NCBI GenBank assembly: GCA_030568195.1
Contig: JAJLTO010000001.1
Location: 248,001-312,000 of the forward strand
DNA length: 64,000 nt
Reading direction: 5' to 3'
Source of the DNA: Dipodascopsis uninucleata var. uninucleata
Taxonomy: Eukaryota > Ascomycota > Lipomycetes > Lipomycetales > Lipomycetaceae
The notes beneath the pieces were generated by a model, which was not told where the DNA came from, did not search any database, and was given only the letters and a program-made list of their open reading frames with translations. The translations under genes and the position numbers were made by a program. This document shows positions 24,420 to 36,701 of the stretch, piece by piece; position 1 is the first letter of the stretch, and each line of letters starts with the position of its first letter.

Positions 24420-24536
24420 CCTTTCTGTCAATGTCAATATATTCATATAATTTGCCCTACACAGATAAACTCGGGGCTAAATAGGGTTACATATGTAAAA
24501 CAATCTACGCAGCCACTTGATGTTAATTTGTGGTCA

Positions 24537-24618
24537 GGCGCTATGGCCGAGCGGTTAAGGCGAGAGATTAGAAATCTCTTTCCCTTTGGGAGCGCAGGTT
24601 CGAGTCCTGCTGGCGTCG
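24537..24618 (+). tRNA. tRNA-Ser (anticodon AGA)
   Basis: An 82-nt class II tRNA without an intron. The acceptor strands GGCGCTA and TGGCGTC pair, with G-U wobbles, and a G discriminator follows. The A box lies in the D arm (TGGCCGAGCGG with GGTTAAGGC). The anticodon stem AGAGA/TCTCT encloses TTAGAAA, giving anticodon AGA (read as IGA). A long variable arm (CCC/GGG) and a perfect B box GGTTCGAGTCC in the T arm complete it. A short T-rich stretch follows as the Pol III stop. It closely matches yeast tRNA-Ser(AGA). Confidence 0.96.
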
Positions 24619-24964
24619 TTTATTTTTGAATTATTTTTGCTTCGATAAATATTGAATTTTAGTCTTTATTACAGACTACTACGAAGTCCTCAAAAATAAT
24701 TTGCGGTATTCTTTTTGTTACTATAGTGTTGGTTTAGGTGTGTTTGAGCATGCCTAATGTGTTGATGTGTGGTAAATAGACTGAAGTATTGAGGATTAAG
24801 TCATAATCGAAGATATTATAAGATTGTGCATTTTCAAACAGAACTAGAAGCAAACCATATTATCACAGGCGAAATTCCTGTGTAAGGAAAGGATTTGTTT
24901 TTCTCCATTACCTTTGTAAATATAGATATATATCAGGAAATTGTTTTAATTGATTTGGCCTAGA
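24619..24964. other. Intergenic region tRNA-Ser to DCAF11-like gene
   Basis: The region starts with the tRNA's T-rich terminator and then serves as promoter and 5' UTR for the WD40 gene starting at 24965. Nothing else was recognised. Confidence 0.55.
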
Positions 24965-27862
24965 ATGAGTGATAGAAGTGCAATTGAGTCAACTAATGGC
25001 TTAGGCATGGGACGGCGAAGGAGTTTAAGTGACCGAGACACTACACGATCATCAATGTCATCTTCCATGTTAGATAATAACAATGATGAGTCTGCAAGTA
25101 TCAGTTCTGGACGCTTAAATAGAAATGGTAATGTAGAAATAGATGGCGATCAAAGTAATACAGTTGAGAGCACTTCAGAAATGGATATGAGGAGAGTGCG
25201 GAGAATAACTGTGGACCTCGACGTTGATGCAGACATGAACGAAGACGATGATGAGGACGACGAGGACGGAAATTTCTCAGATGCTCTAAGGCAATTGTCT
25301 GATGAGAGTAGAACCAATAGTGAAGAAGATGATGCTGAAGAAGAAGAATATTATATGGAAAATGAGTACTACTTAGAAGCCTCGGAGGTAGATGATATAA
25401 TGGAAGAATACTACGCAAATGACGACGATGATGATGATGACTACGATGATGATGAGGACGTTGATGAAGATGGCGACGTCGACGATGATGATGAAATTGA
25501 TGATGATGATGATGAAGGAGATCGAAGAGATCAAAGCGATCGAGAAAACGAGGAAGACGGCGTCGATGTCGAATTTGTTGAAGGTGATGATGCTGCACAG
25601 AGATTAATATTTTCTATTATATCTCAGCCACGTACGAGGAGAAATAGGCGCTTGTTCTCCATAAGAAGCAGTAAGTTTTTTAGGATAATTTACGAAGTAT
25701 ACTGTAGCAGTGTCACTATCTGTCTTTCGCATCCAATTGCAACGTTTCGGGTTCTATAGTATATCTCCGTTACCTTCTCAAAATTGAACCGTGTTAAGGA
25801 AGTTCCGATTTCTCCCAACTTATCAGCGCTATGTTACCTCCAGATTATCTCTAATCCAAAGGTTTCTAAGACACAGAAATAATCAAAATAATTTGGTATG
25901 AAGTTAGAGCATATCGAATCAATATACAATAGATAAAATTCTCACGTAGTATATTATTTCTTTTCAAATAAGCCAGATCTATAATCTGTGCTGAGAGCGA
26001 GCTGAGTTTTGTATCTATAGCTATCGCTAGCCTGCGGAGGTGATACGAGTAGACAAGCAACGACTTATTTTGGACAAAAGATTGACAGATAGTGGTACCG
26101 CTTTACAGAATACTTTAACAATTTGTTGTGTGAAAGATGTCGATTGCTGAGCATTTTGGTATTGGTCTTTTATTTTCAGTTCAACCGCGACGATCTTTAG
26201 CGTCACGCCAACTCGATCCAGTTCCGAATCCCAAAGGAATCGAGCTTGCAAACAATGGTGAATTTGGATATGTAAGTCTATCTACTTAATATATTATTTC
26301 TATGATCTTTATTAATATACTATGATGTTGTCTTAGTTTGACTACATTTTTTATTATGAAACTAACGATGTACAATACGATAGGTGGAACCAAAGGAGTA
26401 TCATATTAAAAGTAGGATCAAGTATCCGTGTACTCTTGGAGATAGACTATTCAGAAGAGAAACCTCGTTAAGCAAGTTTCCTCTCTCAACATTTTCTAAG
26501 GTTTGTTAACCACCAGTTTGTAGTATCTTCTTTGGTGTTGACTGTCTAAGAATTAGTTAATAACCATCATTATAGAATATGATACCGAATCATACGGACA
26601 AGACATATTTGCATTGCCATGCACGTACATATAGTGGTCAATTTTCAGATGATGGTAGTTTCTTCTTCACAGCCTCTCAGGATTTTAAGGTCCGACTCTT
26701 TGATACGAGGAGAGACTTTCCTTGGAAAGTATATAAGTCTGTGCGAGTGGAGATGGCTAGATGGACTGTTACAGACGCTACTCTTTCAAGGGATAATAAG
26801 TGGTTAGCTTATAGTAGCATCACTCCTGTGGTACATTTGGCAACTACCTCCCCCGAAGAAGAAGGCCAAACAGCCTTAGATTTTAGTGCCGGAAGTCAAG
26901 ATCCATACGGCTATCATGGAAGTAGGAGTTATGGCATTTGGTCCATTAGGTTTTCATCAGATAGCCGAGAGATTGTTGCAGGAGCAAGTGATCGGTGCAT
27001 GTATGTGTATGATATTGAGTCACGTAAGGTACTTTTGCAGCTTGAAGGTCACACCGACGACGTTAATGCAGTATGCTTTGGAGACGAATCTGGAAATATC
27101 TTATACTCAGGATCTGATGATCAATTAATCAAGGTCTGGGATCGTAGAAGTATGAGGTCACAACAGGAGGCAGGTGTTTTAGTTGGCCACGTTGAGGGTA
27201 TTACGTATATTGATTCAAAGAAAGATGGCAGGTACCTCATATCAAATGGTAAAGATCAGACGATGAAGTTATGGGACATAAGAATGATGCTTTCTCCTAG
27301 CAAATTCAAAGATATCGAGCACAGAAGTTATAGTACGCAATTTGACTATAGATATCAATCATTCCCGGGTCCAGTAGGTAGTAGGCATCCTAATGACTGC
27401 AGCGTAATAACTTATACAGGGCATAAAGTTTTGAGAACCTTAATCAGATGTCACTTTTCACCTCCTACTTCTTCTGGTGGCCAGTATCTTTATTCTGGAT
27501 CATCCGATGGAAAAGTGCATATATGGGCCCTAGACGGTAGAACCGTTGGCGTTATAAATGTTGCTGAGGTTAACGATTCAGGTGAAGACTACGTGTCAAG
27601 ACAGTATCGTGGAATGGGATTCACTGGAGGGCATGATGCAACTGCATGTGTTCGCGATGCGTCTTGGCATCCGTATCTTCCTGTGATTGTTAGTTCGGCA
27701 TGGAATGGCTATTCGAACGAAGAAGGTAGTGTAGTGCTACACAGGTGGAGAGACCCTACTGACATAGACCCCAGCCAAGACTGTGAATCATCGATAGATT
27801 CTGTACATATGAGGGATGACGATGACGACGATGATGAGTATGACTACCAAGACTATCTCTAA
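24965..27862 (+). CDS. DCAF11/LEC14B-type WD40 protein (putative CUL4-DDB1 adaptor)
   Basis: Four exons (24965-25670, 26180-26271, 26384-26500, 26576-27862) give about 733 residues. The N-terminal ~235 residues are disordered and very acidic, encoded by GAT/GAC-rich sequence. After splicing, a short motif PNPKGIELANNGEFG leads into NMIPNHTDKTY and a WD40 propeller (about residues 310-720). Its repeats end in VRLFDTR, KVWDRRS and KLWDIRM. The two WDxR boxes are the DDB1-contact motif of DCAF proteins. The C-terminus is again acidic. Family knowledge: DCAF11 recruits substrates to the CUL4-DDB1 ubiquitin ligase, and fungal relatives are poorly studied. Family membership is clear; ligase function is inferred. 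Confidence 0.88.
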
Positions 27863-28642
27863 GCTACTCTTACTTAGGTTTATCTATTAGCGAGATCTTT
27901 CTCTAATTCATCTCCAATTTTTGAATCTTATATTTGCCTACTGATTCTACTTTTTTATCACTGAGGCTGCTTTTGATATGTGTTAGATTTCGGCAACTAA
28001 GGAGATGCTGTTAGTGTCATTTGTGAATTTATCCGTGTATTTGATAATGATTCTTATTATATCTGAACCATAGTAATTAGATATGGAAAGGTTGTTCTTC
28101 ATCTTGTTTTAGGCATGTGGTGGGAGGCGTGAGTAATATGTTCAGACACTTCATTAGTACTAGTTTTGTTTGCTTCTCTTTTTATTTCATCTTCCGTATT
28201 ACAATGTGACTATTATATTATTGGATTAGATAGCATATTGACGTCAGATATTTGATGATTCTTTTCTATTTGGTTTAATCGATTGGAATAGGCTCTCTTC
28301 AATTTATTGATTTAGGTGGGTTGTTTTTTCATAATACCAAATCGGACATAGAACAATCATAAATATGTCATATCAGTAGACATCATAACTTGAACAAGTA
28401 CTAGAAGGGAGCTGTAGGTCAAATTATCTCGAGATATGTATTATACACCATTGAAGTCTATCATTTGTCCTGAAATTTCCAACAGTCCTTTCAACCTCTC
28501 AATCAGACGGCCAGATAATGAAATAAGAACAAGTGTAAAGTGACAATAGAGTTCAAAGATAAAAATAGATTGCATTCATCGCTCTGGACCTAAATAAAAA
28601 AGTATTTTCGTAGGTGTTTGATGCAATTCTATGACAGTTTCC
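27863..28642. other. Convergent intergenic region DCAF11-like/SSS1
   Basis: 780 bp of A+T-rich sequence between two 3' ends. It probably holds both 3' UTRs. No gene, tRNA or repeat was recognised. Confidence 0.6.
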
Positions 28643-29096
28643 TTACACAGTGATTAAGTGGCGGATAGGAATGTGAATCTGAAAAGGAAAGTCAATTAGT
28701 ATGCTCACACTTCGGCTATAACCTGGACAATCCCGAAGCTATATTTATCATACGTATCAACAGCTAACATACCAACTTGACAACATATCCAATTGCCCCC
28801 ATGATAACGAAACCAGCACCGACAGTCTGGACGATCTTGAAATACTCTAAGTAAAACAATAAAAATTCATTGCCATCGCAATAAGACGATAGCACAGGTA
28901 AAAACGTCAGCAAAGCAGTCTTTCACCAAAATGATTCTCTCACACTTAAATATTAACAAAATTAAAGCATGGAACATTTGCTAAAAGAATGTATCATACC
29001 TTTCTTATTCGGTTTGTTGCAACGATTTACGAAAGCCATTCCATCCTTCAAGAATTCCTGAGGATATTCAGCAAGCTTCTGCACGGAATCCGACAT
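28643..29096 (-). CDS. SSS1: Sec61-gamma / Sss1 protein-translocon subunit
   Basis: Three small exons on the minus strand (29096-29000, 28846-28773, 28678-28643) join to 68 residues, typical for Sec61-gamma. The amphipathic N-terminal helix reads LAEYPQEFLKDGMAFVNRC. The conserved KPNKKEYFKIVQTVGAGF bridges the first intron, and a single C-terminal transmembrane helix (GAGFVIMGAIGYVVKL) is followed by IHIPIRHLI. Family knowledge: it clamps the two halves of Sec61-alpha in the ER channel and is a tail-anchored ER membrane protein. No single exon is long enough to appear as a sizeable open frame, so this gene is easy to miss. Confidence 0.93.
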
Positions 29097-29678
29097 TTTG
29101 CTCTAGCTAAACCTACTATATAAACAATTTATATTTATGTCAAACAAGTCGTCGTAGATTTATTATATGGCTACTTTATAACAACTTTTTCTAAAATCGT
29201 TTCTCTCTTGTAATCGAAAGTGACCAGCCTGTCATCCAAAGTAAAAGTAAAAAGTAAATGTTTGTGTGGAATTCAGGGTAACACTAATTCGACGACTCCC
29301 AAAATGATATACAATAAAAATTAATATTGACAACCTTATTATAATAGATGAAGAACGCAGTTCGTAGCCTTATCAAGGGCATTATTGAGTAAATACGTTC
29401 TTTCAGTCCAGTATATGTGAAATAGGCTGGTAGAAGGTATAGCTAGCGGAAGATTTTATGTCATTGCGGTGTTGTTATTCAGTAAAGAGATAGCTTCATA
29501 TAAAATAAATCACCGCAGGTCTAATAGGAATATTCTCTTACAGGACGAACAACACACGTTTAGAAGTATAGAACAGTTATAAAAATGATCTTTTGTATTT
29601 GAATGATATAATACAGTTGGTCTAATAGCAACAGCAGAAGTAGAAAGGTGCTGGTACTAGAGTCATCGATCTTGAAAA
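29097..29678. other. Divergent promoter region SSS1/SET gene
   Basis: 582 bp between divergent starts; promoter sequence for both genes is expected. No other element was recognised. Confidence 0.55.
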
Positions 29679-30819
29679 ATGTCTTTTAGAATAGCTCCAA
29701 CACCTTATGGTGGTCGTGGGTGCTATGCAACTGAACAAATACCCGCGAGAAAATTGATCCACGTCGCTGTTACTCCATTCACGTCAGTTATAATACGAGA
29801 CTTTAAAAAGGAAGTGTGTGCATATTGTTTTAAGTACGATTTGGGACGAACCTGGAAGTTCAAGAGTGAAGGTGGACTATGGTTCTGTACTGAGGAATGT
29901 CAGTCCAAGTGGCATAGTGAGGAAGATCCGTCAGGAGAGATTATCGAAGTATTTCAAGATATAGATAAAACGGTAGCCACTGCTAGAAAGAAGGCATTTA
30001 AAATTTCTGCGACAGAAATGGACCATGATTTTGTTCCTGAGGATTTCTCCTTTGAACCAAAAGACGTGGAAGCACTCTGGGATCAAATTGAACAGCTTCT
30101 GAGACAACCTTTGGATGAAAATCCATTGCACAATCAAATAACTAAATACAAAGTGCTAGCCTTAGAGGATGTGGAATATGACTCGGTACGACTTGTTGCA
30201 GTAGCAATAGTGCGTATGTACCAGGAAAAAACAGGATGCTGCAGCCTCAGTTTTTCTTCCTGGGAAAGATTCATGAATCTTGAATCTCATGAGTTTGATT
30301 TGCTTAATAAACTGCCCGCACTATTAGAAGTCCATATACGGGTATACATATTTCTTAAAGAAGTTATGCGCTCAAAATACCAGGAATTAGTGAAGCCATC
30401 GACAGTTAGATATATACTCGGGCGTGAAGCTGCAAATGCATTTGGTATTTGGCAACTTCCTCTTTCAATAGAAAGTGAATGTCTTGGGTCAGCAATTTTT
30501 CCTTCTGCATCTTATTTCAACCATAGTAAGTGGCAGGCAAGATATTTATTGTTATTTTGAGAAGTAATTGGGTCATGGTGATTTCTGACGATGGCTTTTA
30601 GGTTGTAATCCGAATATTTCCAAAGAGCGTGTTGGTCGATCTATGCAATTTACGACTATAAGAGATATTCAGCCTGATGAAGAGCTTTGCATCAGTTATG
30701 GGATGCTAACAGATTCACCTGTGCAAGAACGGCAAAAACTTCTGAGCGACCAGTGGTATTTCAGCTGTAGCTGTTCTAGATGCGTTCGAGAGCTCAAAAT
30801 AAATAATCTAGACTCGTAG
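29679..30819 (+). CDS. SET6: SET-domain protein, Set6/SMYD-like
   Basis: Two exons (29679-30525, 30602-30819) give about 354 residues, near yeast Set6 (373). The SET domain is split: an N-terminal part starts at about residue 4 ([17 protein letters not shown]). An inserted zinc-binding MYND-like segment with Cys47, Cys50, Cys70, Cys74 and His79 follows. A helical insert leads to the catalytic C-terminal part. The cofactor motif NHSCNPN is completed exactly across the intron, and DEELCISYG follows. A post-SET cluster (CSCSRC) ends the protein. Family knowledge: SMYD-type proteins methylate lysines, but the target of Set6 is not settled. The SET-MYND class is certain; the specific symbol is the best match by size and layout. 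Confidence 0.82.
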
Positions 30820-31185
30820 TGGTAGTAAAATAGACGTTCATATTTAATAATATCTCAGATTATTCGACAATGTTATATTGCATATGTAGCGAGATTTATA
30901 TTTGGACTTGCAATTACAGTTAAACGTGTATATATAGGTATTGAAAAATATGAATCAGCAGACATTTCCAGCTGAGTCGGTTTTTCATCTTGACTCCATA
31001 CTCTTCATGTCGTCAATGTCATCAACCCTGCAGTCATCGCAAACATGTCCGGATATATCATCTCTATATATTGGAAGTCCGAACTCATTTAATATTATAT
31101 TTTTTTTCCTCCTATTGAGTAGTTGTTAGAGTCGTAGAAAAAAAAGTGAAATGTAAATTATGTATAGTTTTTCCTTATACACATC
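30820..31185. other. Convergent intergenic region SET gene/MFS permease
   Basis: 3'-UTR sequence for two convergent genes, A+T-rich with a T run near 31100. No gene was recognised. Confidence 0.55.
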
Positions 31186-33176
31186 TTATACTTGCCTTTC
31201 ACGATTAATCATGTATCCAAAGAGTAAAACAGCTCCCATTTCGATAATAATGAAAGCTGAAGTAAATTTGTAGCCATATCTGTACTTGGGAGCTTCGTAT
31301 GTAGGAAATATAAATACTATATAGCACATAGTCGAGAAGATTAGTTATGTTATTTTTTATATTTAGACAACAGAGAACATCTAAAAACTTCATACATGGG
31401 AGCCAGGCTTTAATACCACAGGCAACTGTTCCACCGATAGCTGGCAGAAGTCCGCGTAGCTCAGCATCATCCTGAAATGCCTCTTGTGCCCAAGTGGTTA
31501 GTAGTGACCAAGTTGGTTCACCGGCCATAGGAATAATGAAAGCCGTCATCTTTAGCCAAAATGGAATTTCCCAGATAGCCAAGAGTAGGTTTCCAACTAG
31601 ACGAAAAGTCTGTAATAAGCAGGTTAAATAAAAGTAAAGACAACCTCACAAGTAAATACTTACAATTGCAATCATTAACCACAAGCATCGATTACGAGTA
31701 TAATCTGACAGAGAAGCTAAAGCATATGCAGATGTCAGGCCGAGTGCATATCCACTTAGAGGTATTATATTGATTATTTCTACGGAGTATATTTTAAGGT
31801 CTTTCAACCAGAGATTAAATAAACTATAGCTTGAAGAAATAGTAAAGAGACTAGAGATGATAGTTAGTTACCTGAATATTCACTTTGCTACCACTTCTAT
31901 ATCACTTACACAAACGGAAACACAAATCCATATACCCTCCATGACTTTGCAATTCCCTTAATTCTAACCCAAGTGAGACGCCTCGGTGCTCTCCTGCCCG
32001 CTCCTTCCATGCGTGCAACTGCGTAAGATCGCTGTTCAGCTGATAACCAAGGAGCACGCGTAGTATTTGGAAAATCAGGTATACAAAAGTAACCAGCAAT
32101 TCCAATAGGCAGTCCTATTAGACCATCCATGATAAAGAGCCACCTACATTATTAGGAATCAGATGATTTCCATTTGAAACGACTATTTTAGAACTAATAA
32201 CTCTTACCTCCACGCCGACAATCCATAACGTCCATTCATAGAAGAATATACGGCCGCCTGCAATGTACCTGAGAGCATATGAGCTATAGTATAAGAGCCA
32301 TCATATAGGGCCAAGCGTTTTGCAAGCTCATCAGAAAGGTACCAACTTCCTAAAACCATGGAAAATCCAGGATATGCAGCTGCTTCTAGTAACCCTATAA
32401 AGAAACGATAAATATATATCTAAAGCATGTCAGAACGCGTCTACATCACAAGCTATAGCAATAAATAATGTAATTACAGGAGTAGCCGATTTGGCAGAAG
32501 CCATGGCTATGACTAAGAGCGACCATGCTATTTCACAGGTTGGAAGCCATACGGAAGGTCTAATTCTATTTATTATGAGCTGTGACGGTATTGAGCCTAT
32601 TAGTGTTCCAATATCGAAGGCAGTACTGAACAAGTTGCGCTCCTGGCTATTAAGATTAAGCTTATTTAAATGGGTTAGATGATATTCAGTTAATTTATAG
32701 GCTTTGACAGTTACCTCTTCCTTCATGCCGCTGACGAAAGCGTTGCTTATATTTCCTGAATCAATAGTTTTTATAATGAATGAAACCATGGAGTATGTCC
32801 TAAAATAGAGCGATGGAAAGTTAACTTGTGCCTCGAAGGATCTCTACTATGAGTAGTGCAAACCAGGTTCTTACAGAAGAAATACATCAAGCCTTTGGAC
32901 GAACTTACGTTCTTTCTTTGGCTTATTAAAAGTGTCCCAGAATATTGACAGAAATGCTCGCGTGCGCGATGGTGTGGACTTCTCATCCTCCGCCAACATG
33001 TCCATGTCCACGGCTATAATGGATTCTTCATGCGATAGCTTTGAGCCCAATGTTTCGGTCACTATATATCTATCATCATATTTTTCTGGCATAACTTCTC
33101 TGCAATCTGCAGTTGAGTAAGTACTGCTAATGATAGCAGATGCCATTATCTTACCCTCATCTGATCGGCGACTCAT
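31186..33176 (-). CDS. MFS anion:cation symporter, Dal5/Liz1 (pantothenate-type) family
   Basis: Eight exons on the minus strand (33176-32875, 32799-32715, 32660-32478, 32419-32208, 32143-31910, 31850-31664, 31609-31396, 31316-31186) join in frame to about 515 residues. A ~90-residue cytosolic N-terminus precedes twelve expected membrane helices. Landmarks match the 2.A.1.14 family: FIIKTIDSGNISNAFVSGMK in helix 1, IGSIPSQLIINRIRPSVWLP, RFFIGLLEAAAYPGFSMVLG, WRWLFIMDGLIGLPIGIAG and the last helix before INRERQV. The motif RRLTWVRIKGIAKSWRVYG precedes helix 7. Family knowledge: members carry pantothenate, biotin, allantoate or nicotinate with protons. The helix 1 phrase is closest to the Liz1/Fen2 pantothenate group, so that substrate is a reasonable guess only. 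Confidence 0.85.
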
Positions 33177-34421
33177 TTTTCGTGTACTGAGGTACCTGAT
33201 GATAACTAAGGATAGCGAAAGAGCACGAAAAGGCACTAAAAGAAGGCAATAGAAAAAAATATTTAGGTGCCAGTATAGTCCAGTATCTCATCTCTTGGAA
33301 ATTTTAACAGTGAATGGTTTCTGCCTGCTGTATCTCGAGCAATATCATATAATTATGAGCATTTATCATTCTGAATCCTAGTAAATCCGTTTTGCTTTTC
33401 AACAGCGCATATCCACCTCGCTGTCAAGTTACTTTAGTATAATGCATTACTGAAGATACATAAACAGCCTGGAACAAATAAGTTTTAATGATTATATTCA
33501 TAATTATCAAGAGCAATTAAAAACATAACCAGCACTTGCTTCGTTGATGAAGAGGCTTGGCGACAACGAAGAGTGGTAGTTATGGCGATTATCAGCCACA
33601 TTTTATGCGGCTCGTAACTCTCAATCTGATTAATGATAATTGCTGTTCGTGGATAGCGAAATAAAAAGGAGTCAATACAAACAACGAAGTGAGATCATTT
33701 AGCTGTAAATATTATCTTCTAATTGCGCCTTATAGACTTGTAGCTTGTTATCTGATATCAAGTTACAGTCATGTGCCTGAGTAAAGTAAAGCGGATGCGC
33801 GGAGTGTATGAGTGTGAACGAGCCTGTACTATTTGATGGTGATTTACAGGCCTAGCCGGCTTATAAATCCGTTCGATACTTAGGACTTTCTTTTGCTTTT
33901 TCCGCTGGAAGACAAGAGCAGATATATACACCAATCACTAAGGATGATTAGTTTTTAAAAGGACTCGCTTTTCACTACAAGCTAAGCATTCAAGCAACAT
34001 AACTCTGTATGCTAGTACCAATTGAGGATTTCCTGATATGAACTTACTCGAGAAGAGCATTGGCCAGGAAATCATTTATCTAAACTGGCCATTCCAATTA
34101 TCTGCGAGATATATCTAATGCTGATAAAGGGCTGTGTGTGGCTTGATATATACAAGGTACGTATAGCCACCATGTTCGCCACAACGGTGGCGTAATTAGT
34201 GGCGTAATTAGTGAATTAGCATGAAGGTGTGGCTTGTGTATTCTGTAACGGGCCTCTTTAGTGTGGCTAGCACAAGCCTACTGTTTTGTCGTAATAGAAA
34301 GTTAAGCAGACAAATGTCTGTATTTCTCTCCTTCAGTAAGTATTCCGAATAGGTTTAAGTCTCAATTTCACTTTTGCCAATCAATTATCACTTAATTGTG
34401 TTAATAGCATCTTCATAGGAA
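33177..34421. other. Divergent promoter region MFS permease/GDT1
   Basis: 1.2 kb between divergent starts, without a recognisable gene. A perfect 12-bp tandem duplication (GTGGCGTAATTA twice) lies at 34187-34210, and a GCCACC/GGTGGC inverted pair at 34166-34191 overlaps its start. Confidence 0.6.
34187..34210. repeat. 12-bp perfect tandem duplication
   Basis: GTGGCGTAATTA occurs twice in direct succession, then a partial third copy (GTGAATTA). It lies about 210 nt upstream of GDT1 and may be a duplicated regulatory site or chance replication slippage. Confidence 0.75.
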
Positions 34422-35945
34422 ATGCGATTTTCTATTTTATTGATCTTGATAGTAGGTTGTATTTCTGCTATCTTCAGTGCAAGTTCTGTAGGCGCAGCAT
34501 CTGCAGCACCTGTTTCTAAATATCTTCTTGCAAGAGCAGAAAAAAAATTCACATCCGTTGAAGTACCCAAAGTCGACAGTTCAGAAGGGTCTCCATTAGC
34601 TAGAACCGAACATCTGAAAGAGAGTATTGCGGACAAAGATCTAAACGACATTGGTAAGTCTGAAATATGCTGATTAAGTGATGTCCAGGAAAAAGCAGCG
34701 TCAGCCCTCATGTGTTATTAGTGTCTTGTACGATGCCTTCGAATACAGAAGTCAAAGTTATGTCTACATGACGTAGTTCAAGATATGCGACATAGTATCA
34801 GGAATCTATATTGTTTGATGTATTGAGAGTATATCAAGACTCTTGACAGAATCCAGTTGTATGGAATAGATTTACTATGTTGCCTGTCGGCAAGATAGCA
34901 ATTACAGTTTCACAATATTTTGTCGTGTAGCAAGCTGGATTTGCTGTACTACAAATGCATTCAAATGGCATACACTAAACTTCTAACTAGACTATAATTA
35001 AACTGGTTCTTGACAATCTGCGCCTGGACATGACAATATACGGGTAGCTAACAATAATATTTCTTAGCTACTGCGAGAAAGACTAGTAAACAAAGCAGCA
35101 CAGAGGTTGAGGAAACAAGTTCAGCAGCCAAGATGAGTTCAACTACTATTAGTTATATTGATGAAGGGGAGAATACGGACTTCTTCAAGTCATTCAGTAT
35201 GTCTTTCATGATGATTATTTTTTCAGAAATTGGTGATAAGACTTTCCTGATTGCCGCGATTATGGCTATGAAGCACTCTAGAACCACTGTGTTTTCAGGT
35301 GCTTTCGCGTCTCTCGTAATTATGACAGTACTTTCTGCTCTTCTTGGTCACGCTGTTCCTCAACTTATTCCAAAGAAATATACATCTTTCTTGGCTTCCG
35401 TCTTGTTCATTGTTTTTGGTGTTAAACTTATCATGGAGGGTATAAGTATGTCCTCTGATGCCGGTGTTGAAGAGGAGATGCATGAAGTTGAGAATGAGCT
35501 CGATGCCAAAGAGTTCACTTCTCAAAATGATTCTCTTGAATCCGGTGGACGTGCAAGAGTAGAGCCATTGCTCAAGCAGTATCTTGGTGGTTTTCTCAAC
35601 CTGTGTGCTCTGGTTTTCAGTCCAGTTTGGATCCAAACTTTTGTTATGACATTTTTAGGAGAGGTTGGTATATTTAGTAATAGACTCCAATGACTGTGTA
35701 TTCGTTAACTAGTTTTATAGTGGGGAGATCGTTCACAAATCGCCACAATCGCAATGGCCGCTGGTACGGATTATTGGTTTGTTATCCTTGGAGCTATTGT
35801 CGGTCACGGTCTTTGCACTTTGTCGGCTGTAATTGGTGGCAAGCTTTTAGCATCAAAGATCAGTCTTCGCACAATTACTCTCGTCGGTGGAGCTGCCTTC
35901 TTCGTGTTCGCCATAATTTATTTCTACGAATTCTTGAATCTATAA
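34422..35945 (+). CDS. GDT1: Golgi Ca2+/Mn2+:H+ antiporter Gdt1 (UPF0016/TMEM165)
   Basis: Three exons (34422-34653, 35068-35663, 35721-35945) give about 350 residues. A signal peptide of about 25 residues (hydrophobic LLILIVGCISAIFSA) is followed by a Ser/Thr-rich lumenal spacer. Two copies of the family signature follow: EIGDKT in the first membrane half and EWGDRSQ in the second, the latter rebuilt exactly across the second intron. A cytosolic acidic loop separates the halves, and six or seven membrane helices are expected. Family knowledge: Gdt1 imports Ca2+ and Mn2+ into the Golgi and supports glycosylation. The first intron (414 nt) is long for this window. It is somewhat longer than yeast Gdt1 (280) because of the spacer and loop. 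Confidence 0.93.
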
Positions 35946-36701
35946 TTATATAAATCAAAATCTTTCATTATCTCGTGGGCAACAATACTTAGAATTTGTG
36001 AATTGATAAGACACTATACTTTTAATGCTTCAGACAGTCGTTCTCTTGATTCTCAGTACTTTCCTTTTCGCAGGGGGTTCATCTATTTTATATCTACTGA
36101 CCTCTTTATGTCACCTTATTGTATAAGAAATATTAACTATATCACAATATCACCCCGGCGTCAGAAGATAATGGAAGTCTGAATGTATATATACGTGTAT
36201 GCTATATTAAATGTTGACTTGATGAAGACAATCTTTATGAATGTACTTTAAACTATAAAATGATATATATTGTGGTTTTATATTCGACAGGATTGCATAG
36301 TCCATCTTGGTCGTCTTTCAGTTTAAATATATTTTACTACAGATACTCTTGATGATGACGCTGTTTGTCGCGTTGTGAAGTTTTTATACCCAGTGATCTA
36401 CCAACCTAAGATAAATAGCCTTTTTAGAGCAACTCCGATATGGTTATTGATTACAATTATAAGCAATAAAATGGTGGTTCAGTTTGCTTAAGGATGTTCT
36501 ATTATAGTAACCTTGCAAGGAGGATTTTGAAAATTATTAACTAAATATACAAATTTGGTGGTGTAGACGCGGTATTGACTGCGTCCATAGTAAAAAAAAA
36601 TAATACATACAGAGCAAAAGTCAGAGAATGAACACCTGTTATACATCGCGTATGCATATTATTTGAATTTAAGGTTACGATAGTACTAGACTAATTGATA
36701 G
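35946..36701. other. Convergent intergenic region GDT1/TBF1
   Basis: A+T-rich 3'-end sequence of two convergent genes. No gene or repeat was recognised. Confidence 0.55.
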
